Source: Zunongwangia pacifica
GTDB lineage: Bacteria; Bacteroidota; Bacteroidia; Flavobacteriales; Flavobacteriaceae
DNA: 64,000 nt
Assembly (NCBI RefSeq): GCF_023499215.1
Contig: NZ_JAKHSK010000013.1
Location: 1-64,000 of the forward strand
Direction: 5' to 3'
Both the position numbers and the translations under genes were made by a program. Of this stretch, positions 23,677-33,478 are shown piece by piece. Every line of letters starts with the position of its first letter. Position 1 is the stretch's first letter. The notes below the pieces were generated by a model, which searched no databases, had not been told where the DNA came from, and saw only the letters and a program-made list of their open reading frames with translations.

Positions 23677-25449
23677 TTAATGCATTTGTGCCTCGCCGGC
23701 ACCGCTTGGAATCCTGATGTCCTCAACAATTTGCTGTACATTTTCTGGTGGGGCAGGCGTAAGTCTAGAAATAACGATAGCCAAGATAAAATTAACCAGC
23801 ATGGCAATAACGCCAAAACCTTCTGGAGATGTGCCAAACCACCATTCACTTTCTGGAAGCGGATCCATAATCCCTATCAATCCTGTTTTAAACCTGATCA
23901 TATAAAATAGCATTAAACTAATTCCAGCGATCATTCCAGTTACAGCTCCCTGACGATTCATTCGTTTATCAAAGATTCCCAATACTATAGCCGGGAAGAA
24001 AGAGGCTGCGGCCAGCCCAAATGCTAATGCGACGACAGCTGCAACAAAACCAGGCGGATAAATCCCGAAGAAACCGGCAACAACTATCGCTACCAAAATG
24101 CTAATTCTTGCAATTAAAAGTTCTCCTTTATCTGAAATATTTGGTTTCAATTGCTTTTTTACCAGATCGTGAGAAACAGAAGTAGAAATCACCAATAATA
24201 ATCCCGCAGCGGTAGATAAAGCAGCAGCAAGTCCACCGGCGGCGACCAAACCTATTACCCAATTAGGCAATTGCGCAATCTCTGGATTGGCCAAAACCAT
24301 GATATCCTTATCTACATATAATTCATTTTCAGCTGCACTGGGATTGCTAATAATACGTTCACCATTTGCTCCTCTTTTATCGGTAAAAAGTGGCTTCCCG
24401 TTCACCGCTTCAGAATTTCGATATTGGATCTTTCCGTCGTTGTTTTTATCGGTCCATGAAATTAACCCGGTATTTTCCCAATTTTTAAACCATTCGGGTA
24501 ATTCTTTATAGGCTGTTTCATTGACCGTTGTGATGAGATTGGTTCTGGCAAAAACCGCAACTGCGGGTGCTGTAGTGTATAAAATGGCAATAAGCAGTAA
24601 AGCATATCCGGCAGATTTTCTGGCATCTTTTACCTTCGGTACCGTAAAAAAGCGAACTATAACATGAGGTAAACCAGAAGTTCCTGCCATCAAAGCCAGG
24701 GTAATGGCAAATATATCCCAGGTAGATTTTGTGCCGCTGGTATATTCTTTAAATCCTAACTGGGTATGTAATTGATCTAATTTATCCAGAAGAAAAGTGC
24801 CGTCTTCTACCTTAGCGCCCATCCCAATTTGTGGAAAAGGATTGCCCGTCATTTGAATGGAAATAAAAATAGCAGGTACCATAAAAGCAAAAATAAGTAC
24901 ACAATATTGGGCCACCTGTGTGTACGTGATCCCTTTCATTCCGCCTAAAAAAGCAAACACTAAAACGACCGCCATACCAATAAGCACACCCTTGGTAATA
25001 TCTACCTGTAAAAACTGAGAGAATACAATTCCTACGCCGCGCATCTGTCCTGCAACATACGTAAACGAAACAATTAAAGCGCAGATAATGGCAATGGTTC
25101 GGGCAGAATTAGAGTAATAACGGTCGCCGATAAAATCGGGAACCGTAAATTTTCCGAATTTCCTTAAGTATGGCGCCAGTAAAAGAGCAAGGAGAACGTA
25201 ACCGCCTGTCCACCCCATTAAATAAACCGAGCCATCGTAACCGCTAAAAGATATAAGTCCGGCCATGGAGATAAAGGAAGCAGCGCTCATCCAATCGGCT
25301 GCTGTGGCCATACCATTCGCCAAAGGAGAAACGCCACCACCGGCGATATAAAAATCTTTAGTAGAAGAAGCCCTGGCCCAGATGGCTATACCAAAATACA
25401 GCGTAAAACTAATGCCGACTAAGATCCAGGTCCATAATTGTACATCCAT
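23677..25449 (-). CDS. Sodium:solute symporter, VC_2705/ActP-like large subunit
   Basis: 590 residues with about 13 membrane segments, of the sodium/solute symporter (SSS) family. WARASSTKDFYIAGGGVSPLANGMATAADWMSAASF is the classical early signature with the sodium-site region, and GGMKGITYTQVAQY is also typical. An extracytoplasmic loop of ~90 residues (about 300-390, DKNNDGKIQYRNSEAVNGKP) resembles those of VC_2705-type proteins. Close homologues are annotated as cation:acetate symporters, but the substrate is not proven. It forms a unit with the DUF4212 small subunit upstream (46-base gap). ATG start. Confidence 0.9.
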   Translation of the reverse strand: MDVQLWTWILVGISFTLYFGIAIWARASSTKDFYIAGGGVSPLANGMATAADWMSAASFISMAGLISFSGYDGSVYLMGWTGGYVLLALLLAPYLRKFGKFTVPDFIGDRYYSNSARTIAIICALIVSFTYVAGQMRGVGIVFSQFLQVDITKGVLIGMAVVLVFAFLGGMKGITYTQVAQYCVLIFAFMVPAIFISIQMTGNPFPQIGMGAKVEDGTFLLDKLDQLHTQLGFKEYTSGTKSTWDIFAITLALMAGTSGLPHVIVRFFTVPKVKDARKSAGYALLLIAILYTTAPAVAVFARTNLITTVNETAYKELPEWFKNWENTGLISWTDKNNDGKIQYRNSEAVNGKPLFTDKRGANGERIISNPSAAENELYVDKDIMVLANPEIAQLPNWVIGLVAAGGLAAALSTAAGLLLVISTSVSHDLVKKQLKPNISDKGELLIARISILVAIVVAGFFGIYPPGFVAAVVALAFGLAAASFFPAIVLGIFDKRMNRQGAVTGMIAGISLMLFYMIRFKTGLIGIMDPLPESEWWFGTSPEGFGVIAMLVNFILAIVISRLTPAPPENVQQIVEDIRIPSGAGEAQMH

Positions 25450-25495
25450 ATTTGTGATGTTAAGTTGAGGTGAGTTTTAATATTTTAAAGTTTGA

Positions 25496-25747
25496 TTATT
25501 CGGAATAACCATATTTTTTATCCAGTTTATTCATTAAGCGTATGTAAATGAAAATAAGGATCACAAAAACATAAATAGAGCCTTGCTGTGCAAACCAAAA
25601 TCCGAGCTTAAAACCTCCAATTTTAAACTGATTTAGAAAATCCTTAAATAAAATTCCTGTACCAAAGGAAACAATAAACCATACGCTTAAAAGTATAAAC
25701 AGATATTTGAGGTTTTCGCGCCAATATTTTTTTGCTTTGTTTTTCAA
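25496..25747 (-). CDS. DUF4212 symporter small subunit
   Basis: 83 residues with two membrane segments (about 14-32 and 48-68) and the pattern YWRENLKYLFILLSVWFIVSFG...GFKLGFWFAQQGSIYVFVILIFIYI, typical of DUF4212 proteins found beside VC_2705-type symporters and thought to be their small subunit. No ATG is available; the frame opens with TTG at 25747, and an in-frame stop lies five codons upstream, so TTG is the start. First gene of the symporter pair. Confidence 0.88.
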   Translation of the reverse strand: MKNKAKKYWRENLKYLFILLSVWFIVSFGTGILFKDFLNQFKIGGFKLGFWFAQQGSIYVFVILIFIYIRLMNKLDKKYGYSE

Positions 25748-25963
25748 AATGTCATTGTATTAAAAATATATTCAAAATTTAATAAATAAAGTTTAAATAT
25801 TTCAAACAAAATATTGTTTAAATACGATTTATGTATCCTGTACTGTAGGGTAATCTATATTCTTTGGGATAGAATAGGGAGATGCTATCAAAAATGTTAG
25901 TGAATCTATTTTAAAAAAATCCCGCCTTAGCTTTTGGATATGGTAATTTGCATAAAAAAGAAA

Positions 25964-26254
25964 ATGGCAAAGAAAGCTAATGTTTACCGCCTTAAGTTAG
26001 AGACGATATCTACCCTAAAAGAAGATGTTAAGCATCAAAATATCGAATTTGAATTTGGAAATCATGATGAGATCTTCGGAATTATAGATGCTGTAAAATC
26101 TAAAGAACTTTTTGAAAGCGAAGCCGAAGCAACCGAATTTGCGCTGGGATTAAAATTGTTTAGCGGAGTAATGCTGAAAAATAAAAAGCACCCTTTATTT
26201 GAAGAATTTCAGCCAGAATTCGTCAAATTCATGAAAAAATTGAAAGCCAGCTAA
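25964..26254 (+). CDS. DUF3861 family protein
   Basis: 96 residues from ATG 25964, preceded by an A-rich ribosome-binding region; a TTG ten codons earlier is rejected because family members begin MAKxxNxYR. Conserved features: YRLKLE, FEFGNHDEIFGIIDAVK and GLKLFSGVMLKNKKHPLFEEF. Small cytoplasmic protein of unknown function. It overlaps the deacetylase gene tail-to-tail by 4 bases. Confidence 0.82.
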   Translation: MAKKANVYRLKLETISTLKEDVKHQNIEFEFGNHDEIFGIIDAVKSKELFESEAEATEFALGLKLFSGVMLKNKKHPLFEEFQPEFVKFMKKLKAS

Positions 26255-27153
26255 AAATAAATATGTTGCGCTAAGCGATAGGTGTTGGCGTGTGCTTCGA
26301 TAATTACTTTAATTTCTGGAGAATAACCGCCACCCATACTACATTGTACCGGGATTCTTAGGTCGTGACAGGTTTGCAATACAAATCGGTCACGTTCTTT
26401 GCATCCATCAATGCTACAAGAAAGTCGGCCAAGTTTATCGGTTTCCAGAATATCTACTCCGCACAGATAAAAAATAAAATCTGGTTGTACTTTTTCAATA
26501 AGATCGGGTAGCGTTTCTTTTAATGTTGTTAGGTAATACTCATCTTTGGAGCCATCGGGAACTTCGATATCTAGGTCTGAAATCTCTTTTCTAAAAGGAT
26601 AGTTTCCTTTGCCATGCATCGAAAATGTAAAGACTGAATCATCATTTTTAAAAATTTCAGCCGTACCATTTCCCTGATGAACATCCAGATCGATAATCAG
26701 TATTTTTTCAGCTAATTTTTTCTTCTGAAGATATCTTGCCGCAATTGCCTGATCGTGCAACAGGCAAAAGGCTTCGCCATGCTCGCTGTAAGCGTGATGC
26801 GTGCCACCGGCAATATTCATTGAAATTCCATGTTCTAAAGAATAATGACAACCTTCAATAGTGCCGCCCGCAATAATGATTTCACGATCCACCAGTTCCT
26901 GAGAAAGTGGAAATCCTGTTTTTCTAATCGCTCTTCGATCCAGCGTAAGATTCGTTAAATTTTCGAAATATTCTCTGGTATGTACCGCAAGAATATCTGC
27001 CAGATCTGCTGGTTTTGGCTCAAAAAAATGTTGCTTTTCACACGTGCCCTCATGTAAAAGTTGTTTAGGCAGCAAATCGTATTTCTCCATGGGAAAACGA
27101 TGTCCTTCTGGTAAAGGATGTTTGTAAATAGGGTGGAAGGCAATTTTGAGCAT
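26251..27153 (-). CDS. Histone deacetylase-like (AcuC/HDAC11-type) amidohydrolase
   Basis: 300 residues. Zinc-dependent deacetylase fold with GGTHHAYSEHGEAFCLLHDQAIAARYLQ (tandem catalytic His), DLDVHQGNGT (zinc Asp and His), a second metal Asp in CGVDILETDKLGRL, and GGGYS near the end (Tyr expected to stabilise the oxyanion). Bacterial members act on acetylated polyamines, acetoin-pathway proteins or lysines; the substrate is not determined. ATG start at 27153. A MITE lies just upstream of the start. Confidence 0.92.
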   Translation of the reverse strand: MLKIAFHPIYKHPLPEGHRFPMEKYDLLPKQLLHEGTCEKQHFFEPKPADLADILAVHTREYFENLTNLTLDRRAIRKTGFPLSQELVDREIIIAGGTIEGCHYSLEHGISMNIAGGTHHAYSEHGEAFCLLHDQAIAARYLQKKKLAEKILIIDLDVHQGNGTAEIFKNDDSVFTFSMHGKGNYPFRKEISDLDIEVPDGSKDEYYLTTLKETLPDLIEKVQPDFIFYLCGVDILETDKLGRLSCSIDGCKERDRFVLQTCHDLRIPVQCSMGGGYSPEIKVIIEAHANTYRLAQHIYF

Positions 27154-27166
27154 AAGTAATATAAAA

Positions 27167-27303
27167 AAAGAGGCTGTCTAAAAATATCCCAAAAATGTCA
27201 TTCTGAACTTGTTTTAGAATCTCATCTAATTGATTTAAAAATAGTTAGGGGGATCTGAAACAAGTTCAGGTTGACTAAAATTGAGTTTTTAGACAGTCTC
27301 TAG
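27167..27303. mobile_element. MITE with IS1182-type ends, carrying a REP-like core
   Basis: The left end AAAAGAGGCTGTCTAAAAA (from 27167) and the right end TTTTTAGACAGTCTCT (27286-27301) form terminal inverted repeats that match those of the IS1182-family element at 56428-58149. There is no coding frame. The interior, 27196-27275, is a degenerate REP-like double hairpin. It sits between the hypothetical gene ending at 27314 and the deacetylase start at 27153. I cannot settle target-site duplications. Confidence 0.7.
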
Positions 27304-27313
27304 GTTTGATATT

Positions 27314-28768
27314 TTAGAATTGTCTTATTCTATAAGAATCATTCTTTTTATAATAATACCCATAGTAAACATGATCATTCCATTTAAACACATTCTCTGC
27401 GGTATCGTTATTTTTAAGTTCTTTTGTGAATTTCTTGATTCTATCGAAAACATTGTCCTTGATCGGTCCGTCGATATGTTCAAAATTTTGGTCAAATAAG
27501 CATTTAATACGTACCGATTTCCCTCTGGTATATGAAAAGTAAGCACCACCGTATAAACTAAAATTACCTGAAACATACAATGGCATCCCGGGCATACCAC
27601 CTACTCCTGGCATTCCCATCATCATAGGAGCACCTCCTGCTGCTATTTCCAAATGGCTTCCTATGGTGATAATATTTTTATCATCATTTTTAAAAACTGA
27701 AATACCTATATTTTCATTATCAATTTTTCTTAGAAATTTGGAAGTTTTTTCCAGCTCGCGGTGAGGAGCAAACCAATCCCCTTCCTTATCCTGAATAATC
27801 GGAGTGTTTTTAAAATTAATTTCTTCATCCTTCGTTAGAAATATCTTTTTAAGAATTTCATTTGAGTTTCTGTTTTTTACTTCAAAATATAACTCATTAG
27901 AATTCGCAACTACCTGATAAATATGATTATTCAGTAGAAAAGAATTACTGTGATATTCGTTCAACGCACTAAATTTGGGCTTCTCAAATTGCTTAATTTT
28001 GGCAGTATAATTTTTTAGATTTACCGAGATAAGAAAAGTTTCAAAAATGCTTTTATCTAAGGTAAGATCGAAACCATTTAACGTTTTATACAGTTTATTA
28101 GTAGCACTGGCCAGTTCTATACTAATAGGGACTTGATTATCAATTTTTTCAACCTCTATACTTGAACTCATTCCATTGTGACTCAGTAGCATCTCATGAA
28201 GATCTTTTGAGTGAATATCCTTGATCCTATATTCAAAATCCAGATTTATTTTATTCTTTGATTGTTTTAGGCCATTAAAAGTGTAAATATTTAGGTTCGA
28301 TGAATTTTTTTCAATGGTTAATAAATAGAGCTTATTGTTTTTACTTAAAGCTTCTATATAGGCTTCTTTTTTGAGTTTGAAATCGAACTCAATTTCTTTA
28401 GTTTGTTTGGTTGAAAAATCAAACTGTATGGCTCCAAATTTTCTTTTGTTTCTATGCTGTAGAAACAATGTGGTTGCCTCTCCGTTCTGAACGTAACCTA
28501 TTATGTTGTCATATTTATTCGGTAAACCATCGGATTTAAGTTGATTTACCTGTTTTACTTCTTTATTGTAGATGTAGGCATTAAACGTTTTGTTATCATC
28601 TATAAAAAGGGTTAAGTTCCCATTTTCATCATTTGTTATGGTAAAAACCTCTTTTATGGAACGGTTACTGTCTTTTAGATCGTTTGGAAGGTCGAAATAT
28701 CTGTTTTGAGCTTGGAGATTAAAGCTAAAATAAATTAAAATTGAAAGGAGAGTGTAAAATTTTTTCAC
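27314..28768 (-). CDS. Secreted hypothetical protein with a Met/Gly/Pro-rich segment
   Basis: 484 residues if started at GTG 28768, which yields a clean signal peptide (KKFYTLLSILIYFSFNLQAQ); a TTG ten codons upstream would precede it with a non-signal stretch. The body is Asn/Lys/Ile-rich with repeated short beta-strand patterns such as KLYLLTIEKNSSNLNIYTF, suggestive of a beta-propeller-like fold but without a recognised family. Near residues 390-410 lies a striking low-complexity run (GGAPMMMGMPGVGGMPGMP). Periplasmic or surface; function unknown. The MITE borders its 3' end. Confidence 0.65.
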   Translation of the reverse strand: MKKFYTLLSILIYFSFNLQAQNRYFDLPNDLKDSNRSIKEVFTITNDENGNLTLFIDDNKTFNAYIYNKEVKQVNQLKSDGLPNKYDNIIGYVQNGEATTLFLQHRNKRKFGAIQFDFSTKQTKEIEFDFKLKKEAYIEALSKNNKLYLLTIEKNSSNLNIYTFNGLKQSKNKINLDFEYRIKDIHSKDLHEMLLSHNGMSSSIEVEKIDNQVPISIELASATNKLYKTLNGFDLTLDKSIFETFLISVNLKNYTAKIKQFEKPKFSALNEYHSNSFLLNNHIYQVVANSNELYFEVKNRNSNEILKKIFLTKDEEINFKNTPIIQDKEGDWFAPHRELEKTSKFLRKIDNENIGISVFKNDDKNIITIGSHLEIAAGGAPMMMGMPGVGGMPGMPLYVSGNFSLYGGAYFSYTRGKSVRIKCLFDQNFEHIDGPIKDNVFDRIKKFTKELKNNDTAENVFKWNDHVYYGYYYKKNDSYRIRQF

Positions 28769-28981
28769 GTTTAGAGATGTTAAAATTATGAGGTGCAAAT
28801 ATATTCTTTCAACTTAAAATTTCAATTAAAAACGATCGCGAAAGTTTGATTTTGCTGGATTCTTAATAGTAAATCGGTTTTGCACGAGAGCGTGCTTTTA
28901 TAGAAAAACATTCTCATTATAAGTAAATATTGTAGCATTTTTCTAAATAAAATTCGTCTTAAAAATCACGAAAGATACCTG

Positions 28982-30334
28982 TTATTCTAATTGAGTTTTA
29001 GATGGTTTAGAATGACGTATTGTTCGTTCTAACAAAGAAGTATAAATGGGTTTGTTTCCTAAAAATGCGGTAAATACAGAAGCTGTAACTGTGGTAATTA
29101 TCAACGGAAGCGTAAGCTCGTAATTAGACGTGATTTCTATGGCCAGCATAATCCCGGTAAGTGGCGCCCTAACGGTAGATGCAAATATTGCTGCCATTCC
29201 GGCAACCGCATAGACCCCGGTTTCGTTAATTAAATGAGGGTTAAAATGCTGAATGGTGTACCCGAAAACCATCCCAAAAATAGCTCCTAAACTTAATAAA
29301 GGGGCAAAAATACCGCCGGGAACACCAGAGCTGTAACTTAAAATAGAAAGGATAAACCGAACTGCAAACATAATGATGAGCACCCATATCGTAAAAGAAT
29401 GCCCTAATACATCCTTAATCGTATTGTAGCCTGCACCCGTCATATCCGGGAAATAAATACTAAGTACAGCAATTATAATTCCCAAACCAATGCTAAAAAA
29501 TAGAATAGGGTTTTTAAGCTGATCGAAAATATCCAGCGATTTTAGTAAAATGTTATTAAAAAGGTAGCCTATAAAACTAAACAAGAGTCCTAATAACCCA
29601 AAAAGCCAAATCTCGCTAATGTCTGGCGATGTAAATATTTTAATAGAAAGTGCGGGATCCTCACCAATTAAGTAACGAACAATAAGATCTGAAGTTCCCG
29701 ATCCAATCATAATAGCGGCAACCGAGTAAAAGTTGAATTTAAAATGCCCGTGCATTTCTTCAATAACAAAAACAATCCCCGAAAGTGGCGCATTAAAAGC
29801 ACCTGCCAGTCCTGCTGCTGCTCCTGCAGATAAGAGAGGGTTGTTTTGCTCATCTTGCTGCTTAAAGAGCTCCTTGACCATTTTGCCTACATTGGCCCCA
29901 ATTTGTACCGTGGGGCCTTCTCTTCCCAAAAGCATTCCGCTTCCCAAAGAAAAAATAGAGGCTATAAATTTTACAGGTAACACCCGTTTCCAGCGGGTTG
30001 GTCGAACTTCATCTAAAGCGCCTTCAATTTCTTGGATTCCACTTCCACCAGCTTCGGGAGCAAATTTTTTAACTAAAAAAAGGGCTATAAGAATAGCCCC
30101 GATGATTAATAATATTAGTCCTATACCTTCTAAGATCGGTGATAGGGAAAAATCGAAATTTCCATACAATTTTTCTCTAAGGATCTCAATTTTAGAAATG
30201 CATATTCTAAAAGCAGAAGATAATAGGCCTGCTATAATACCTACAATCAAAGAATACAATAAAACGTTTATATTTTTAGCATCTGCTTTAATATTACGCT
30301 GGGCAACTTTATAAAAATAAGCAGTTTTTCCCAT
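28982..30334 (-). CDS. ClC-family chloride channel/antiporter without CBS domains
   Basis: 450 residues, about 10-12 membrane helices. ClC selectivity-filter motifs: GSGIQEIEGAL, GREGPTVQIG with the gating glutamate, GVPGGIFAPLLSLGA, and a late MLAIEITSNYELTLPL. The gating Glu and bacterial origin point to Cl-/H+ exchange rather than a pure channel, by analogy. No C-terminal CBS pair, unlike the paralogue at 39960-41750. It ends 90 bases before a weak GCACG/CGTGC hairpin and starts 42 bases after the metG stop, so it may be read with metG. Confidence 0.93.
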   Translation of the reverse strand: MGKTAYFYKVAQRNIKADAKNINVLLYSLIVGIIAGLLSSAFRICISKIEILREKLYGNFDFSLSPILEGIGLILLIIGAILIALFLVKKFAPEAGGSGIQEIEGALDEVRPTRWKRVLPVKFIASIFSLGSGMLLGREGPTVQIGANVGKMVKELFKQQDEQNNPLLSAGAAAGLAGAFNAPLSGIVFVIEEMHGHFKFNFYSVAAIMIGSGTSDLIVRYLIGEDPALSIKIFTSPDISEIWLFGLLGLLFSFIGYLFNNILLKSLDIFDQLKNPILFFSIGLGIIIAVLSIYFPDMTGAGYNTIKDVLGHSFTIWVLIIMFAVRFILSILSYSSGVPGGIFAPLLSLGAIFGMVFGYTIQHFNPHLINETGVYAVAGMAAIFASTVRAPLTGIMLAIEITSNYELTLPLIITTVTASVFTAFLGNKPIYTSLLERTIRHSKPSKTQLE

Positions 30335-30376
30335 ATCCTTTGCGTTACCGGTTAGGTACTATAGTTAGTGACATCT

Positions 30377-32464
30377 TTAATTTATTGTCGCACCATTAAA
30401 AACCCCATCTTCATCTGGGTTTACAAAAACCAGTTTACCTTCGTTATTTTCGGTAAGTAAGATCATGCCTTCGCTTTCTACGCCTCGTAATTTTCTTGGG
30501 GCAAGATTCGCTAAAACCGTTACCTTTTTTCCAATTAACTCTTCGGCTTTAAAATGCTCTGCGATACCAGAAACGATAGTTCGTTTATCTAATCCGGTAT
30601 CTACTTTTAACACCATTAGTTTTTTGGTTTTTGCCATTTTATTGGCTTCAATAATGGTTCCTACACGAAGATCCATTTTGGTGAAATCTTCAAAAGTAGC
30701 AGTGTCTTTTTGTGGCTCTACACTTTCGTCGGCCTTAGCATTTGCTGCTTTAGAAGCTTCTAATTTTTGTAGCTGAACTTCGATCTTTTCATCTTCAATT
30801 TTAGCGAAAAGTAATTCGGCTTTACCAATAATATGCCCGGCAGGTAAAAGTGCTTCGCGAGTGGCAATTTTATCCCATTGTGAAAGTTCATCTTCATTAA
30901 GATTTCTTTCTTCGGCACTAAATTTCAAAATCTCTTTTAATTTATTTGAAGTAAACGGTAAAAAAGGTTCACTAATTGTAGCCAGTGCCGATGCGATTTG
31001 TAACGCCACATACATAATGGTTTTGGTGCGTTCTTCGTCGGTTTTTACCAGTTTCCATGGCTCGGCATCTGCCAGATATTTATTCCCCAAACGGGCAAGG
31101 TTCATTAGTTCGGCCTGGGCTTCTCTAAATCGATATTTTTCGATAGAACTTGCAATTACTGCCGGATAGGCTTTCAAGGCCGCAATAGTCTCTTCGTCTA
31201 CCTGCGAATATTCTCTTGGGGTAGGAACTTCGCCATTGTAATATTTATTGGTTAATACCACCACGCGGTTAATAAAATTCCCGAAAATGGCTACCAGTTC
31301 GTTGTTATTTCTAGCCTGAAAATCTTTCCAGGTAAAATCGTTGTCTTTTGTTTCTGGCGCATTAGCGGTTAATGCATAGCGCAATACATCCTGCTGGCCG
31401 GGGAAATCGTTAAGATATTCGTGTAACCAAACCGCCCAGTTTTTAGAAGTCGATAATTTTTTACCTTCTAAATTTAAAAACTCATTAGCCGGTACATTTT
31501 CTGGTAAAATATAATCGCCATGCGCTTTAAGCATCACCGGAAAAATAATACAGTGAAAAACGATATTATCTTTCCCTATAAAATGAACCAATTTGGTGTC
31601 TTTATCTTTCCAGTAGGGCTCCCAGTCTTTTCCTTCACGCTCGGCCCATTCTTTAGTAGAAGAAATGTAGCCAATAGGAGCGTCAAACCAAACGTAGAGT
31701 ACTTTACCTTCGGCACCTTCAACCGGTACCGGGATTCCCCAGTCTAAGTCACGGGTTACCGCTCTGGCACGTAAACCATCATCGATCCAGGATTTTACCT
31801 GTCCGTATACATTCGGTTTCCAGTCAGATTTATGGCCATCAAGAATCCATTCTTTTAGCCAGTCCTCATATTGATCTAAAGGTAAAAACCAGTGTTTCGT
31901 TTCCTTTAAAGTTGGTGTGGCACCGGTAATGGCCGATTTTGGATTGATAAGATCTGTAGCGTTTAGCGATGTTCCGCAGCTTTCGCACTGGTCGCCATAG
32001 GCTTCTTCGTTACCACATTTTGGGCAGGTACCGGTTACAAAACGATCGGCAAGAAATTGTTTTGCTTCGGCATCATAAAGTTGCTCTGTAGTTTCTTCAA
32101 TAAACTTTCCGTCTTCATATAGTTTTTTAAAAAATGCTGAAGCCGTTTTATGATGAATTTCAGCAGAAGTTCTCGAATAATTATCAAAAGAAATTCCGAA
32201 GTTATTAAACGAATCTTTAATAATTCCGTCGTATTTATCTACAATATCCTGTGGAGTAACTCCTTCTTTTTTAGCCTTAATGGTAATAGGTACCCCATGC
32301 TCGTCGCTTCCGCAAACAAAAGCTACATCGTGCCCCTGCATTCTTAAAAATCGAGAATAGATATCTGCCGGAACATAAACTCCCGATAGATGCCCAATAT
32401 GTATAGGTCCATTAGTATAAGGCAAAGCTGCCGTAATTGTATATCTTTTTGGCGTGTTACTCAT
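30377..32464 (-). CDS. metG: Methionine--tRNA ligase
   Basis: 695 residues, class I synthetase charging tRNA-Met. The signatures are HIGH at 22-25 (IHIGH) and KLSTS (KMSKS-type) near 337. A zinc knuckle (CPKCG ... CESCG) near 145-161 and an anticodon-binding helical region follow. The C-terminal EMAP-II/Trbp-like tRNA-binding domain occupies about 590-695 ([14 protein letters not shown]). Full length. The start codon ATG 32464 is preceded by a dispersed repeat copy (32483-32590) that would lie in or near its leader. Confidence 0.97.
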   Translation of the reverse strand: MSNTPKRYTITAALPYTNGPIHIGHLSGVYVPADIYSRFLRMQGHDVAFVCGSDEHGVPITIKAKKEGVTPQDIVDKYDGIIKDSFNNFGISFDNYSRTSAEIHHKTASAFFKKLYEDGKFIEETTEQLYDAEAKQFLADRFVTGTCPKCGNEEAYGDQCESCGTSLNATDLINPKSAITGATPTLKETKHWFLPLDQYEDWLKEWILDGHKSDWKPNVYGQVKSWIDDGLRARAVTRDLDWGIPVPVEGAEGKVLYVWFDAPIGYISSTKEWAEREGKDWEPYWKDKDTKLVHFIGKDNIVFHCIIFPVMLKAHGDYILPENVPANEFLNLEGKKLSTSKNWAVWLHEYLNDFPGQQDVLRYALTANAPETKDNDFTWKDFQARNNNELVAIFGNFINRVVVLTNKYYNGEVPTPREYSQVDEETIAALKAYPAVIASSIEKYRFREAQAELMNLARLGNKYLADAEPWKLVKTDEERTKTIMYVALQIASALATISEPFLPFTSNKLKEILKFSAEERNLNEDELSQWDKIATREALLPAGHIIGKAELLFAKIEDEKIEVQLQKLEASKAANAKADESVEPQKDTATFEDFTKMDLRVGTIIEANKMAKTKKLMVLKVDTGLDKRTIVSGIAEHFKAEELIGKKVTVLANLAPRKLRGVESEGMILLTENNEGKLVFVNPDEDGVFNGATIN

Positions 32465-32885
32465 TTTTCTGTTTTAACTTTTACTCGATAATCGAGATTA
32501 AATATTCCGGTCTACTCCCAATAGCCGTCGGGATTGGGATGCCCCGAAATAAAAAATAATTTTCTAATAAATGCCTCATGGGCTTGCCCTGAGGTAGTTT
32601 ACCGGTTTCCCGGGATTCGATTCATTTTCCCGATATATCGGGGATTTATTTTTAAAATTCATCTTCCTTTTTGCAAGGAACGATTTAAGGGCGTAAAGGT
32701 AAGCAACTGCGTTATAATACGCGTTAAATTCTTGCAAAACACCGTGTCGCCTTTCAATTTGTTTCTAATTTAGTAGCATGATATTGTAAAAAAATAGGAG
32801 TGTTTTTTATAATGACCATAAATCGATAAATAAAATTTTAATCATCTCTTTTGAGACTACAAATTTCAGTAAAAACTAACCAAAA
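32465..32885. other. Divergent intergenic region between metG and a lipoprotein gene
   Basis: It contains repeat copy C (32483-32590) and a perfect 14-base palindrome CCCGATATATCGGG (32629-32642). A TACCTTTA that could be a degenerate -7 element for metG lies on the minus strand about 230 bases upstream of its ATG. Nothing else is recognisable. Confidence 0.5.
32483..32590. repeat. Dispersed repeat with CTCGAT-A-ATCGAG head, copy C
   Basis: The fullest of three copies. ACTCGATAATCGAGATTAAA head (CTCGAT and ATCGAG form a palindrome round one base), then CCGGTCT, an inner palindromic part with CCCAATAGCCGTCGGGATTGGG, GATGCCCCGAAATAAAA, ATTTTCTAATAAATGCCT and GGCTTGCC. Confidence 0.7.
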
Positions 32886-33455
32886 ATGAAAAAACTACTT
32901 TTATTATTTGTAATCATTAGCCTTGCGGCTTGTGGCGGAAGTAAAAAAGCGGTAAAAAGTGATAAATTTACCATAGAATCTCTACAGGATAAAAATTATC
33001 AGCAGGTAATAAGCATGTATAGCGACTCCAACCCTGAAAATGGTACCGGAGTTATGGAGGAAGGGACTAAAGAGCGACCTTACACTGTTTTATATCCTGG
33101 TAGCAAGAACGAAATTTTAATTACCTGGAAAGATGCCCCGAAAACATCGATTTTTGATATTAATTATTCTGAAGATGGAAAATGGAGCTCGGCGACAGGA
33201 ATTAAAATTGGGACAACGTATGATGAGCTGACTAAAATTAACGGAAAAGAGGTGAAATTCTACGGATTCGGCTGGGATTATAGCGGTGCCGTAGATTGGA
33301 ATGGCGGAAAACTGGAAGATTCGAATATCCGCGTGTTTTTAAACCCGGAAGGAGAAATAGCGGATAAGTTTTATGGAGACCGAATTATTAATGCCACTCC
33401 TGAAGAAATCGAAGCCTTAAATCTAAAAGTTTCTACCATTATGTACCGCGATTAG
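32886..33455 (+). CDS. Putative lipoprotein of unknown function
   Basis: 189 residues. Lipobox SLAAC puts the lipid on Cys16, followed by GGSKKAVKS. The body contains VLYPGSKNEILITWKDA and YDELTKINGKEVKFYGFGWDYSGAVDWNGGKL, with no family I can name; predicted beta-rich. Envelope-anchored. Followed by yraN after 23 bases, so it could be co-transcribed with it and the acetyltransferase gene. Confidence 0.75.
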   Translation: MKKLLLLFVIISLAACGGSKKAVKSDKFTIESLQDKNYQQVISMYSDSNPENGTGVMEEGTKERPYTVLYPGSKNEILITWKDAPKTSIFDINYSEDGKWSSATGIKIGTTYDELTKINGKEVKFYGFGWDYSGAVDWNGGKLEDSNIRVFLNPEGEIADKFYGDRIINATPEEIEALNLKVSTIMYRD

Positions 33456-33478
33456 GTAACATTTTAAAATAAAAAACT

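Noticed and set aside
23566-23910. Plus-strand frame of 114 codons after ssb
   Set aside because: It begins inside ssb in another frame, crosses the bidirectional terminator and lies antisense to the symporter gene.
28881-28896. GCACG-AGAG-CGTGC hairpin as terminator of the ClC gene
   Set aside because: Only five pairs, no T-run on the minus strand, 90 bases from the stop; too weak to list.
29733-30314. Plus-strand frame of 193 codons antisense to the ClC gene
   Set aside because: Long only because the membrane-protein codons on the other strand avoid stops; no motif, no promoter.
32629-32642. Palindrome CCCGATATATCGGG as an operator
   Set aside because: A single site without a second copy in the window and not placed on a clear promoter; mentioned only in the regional entry.
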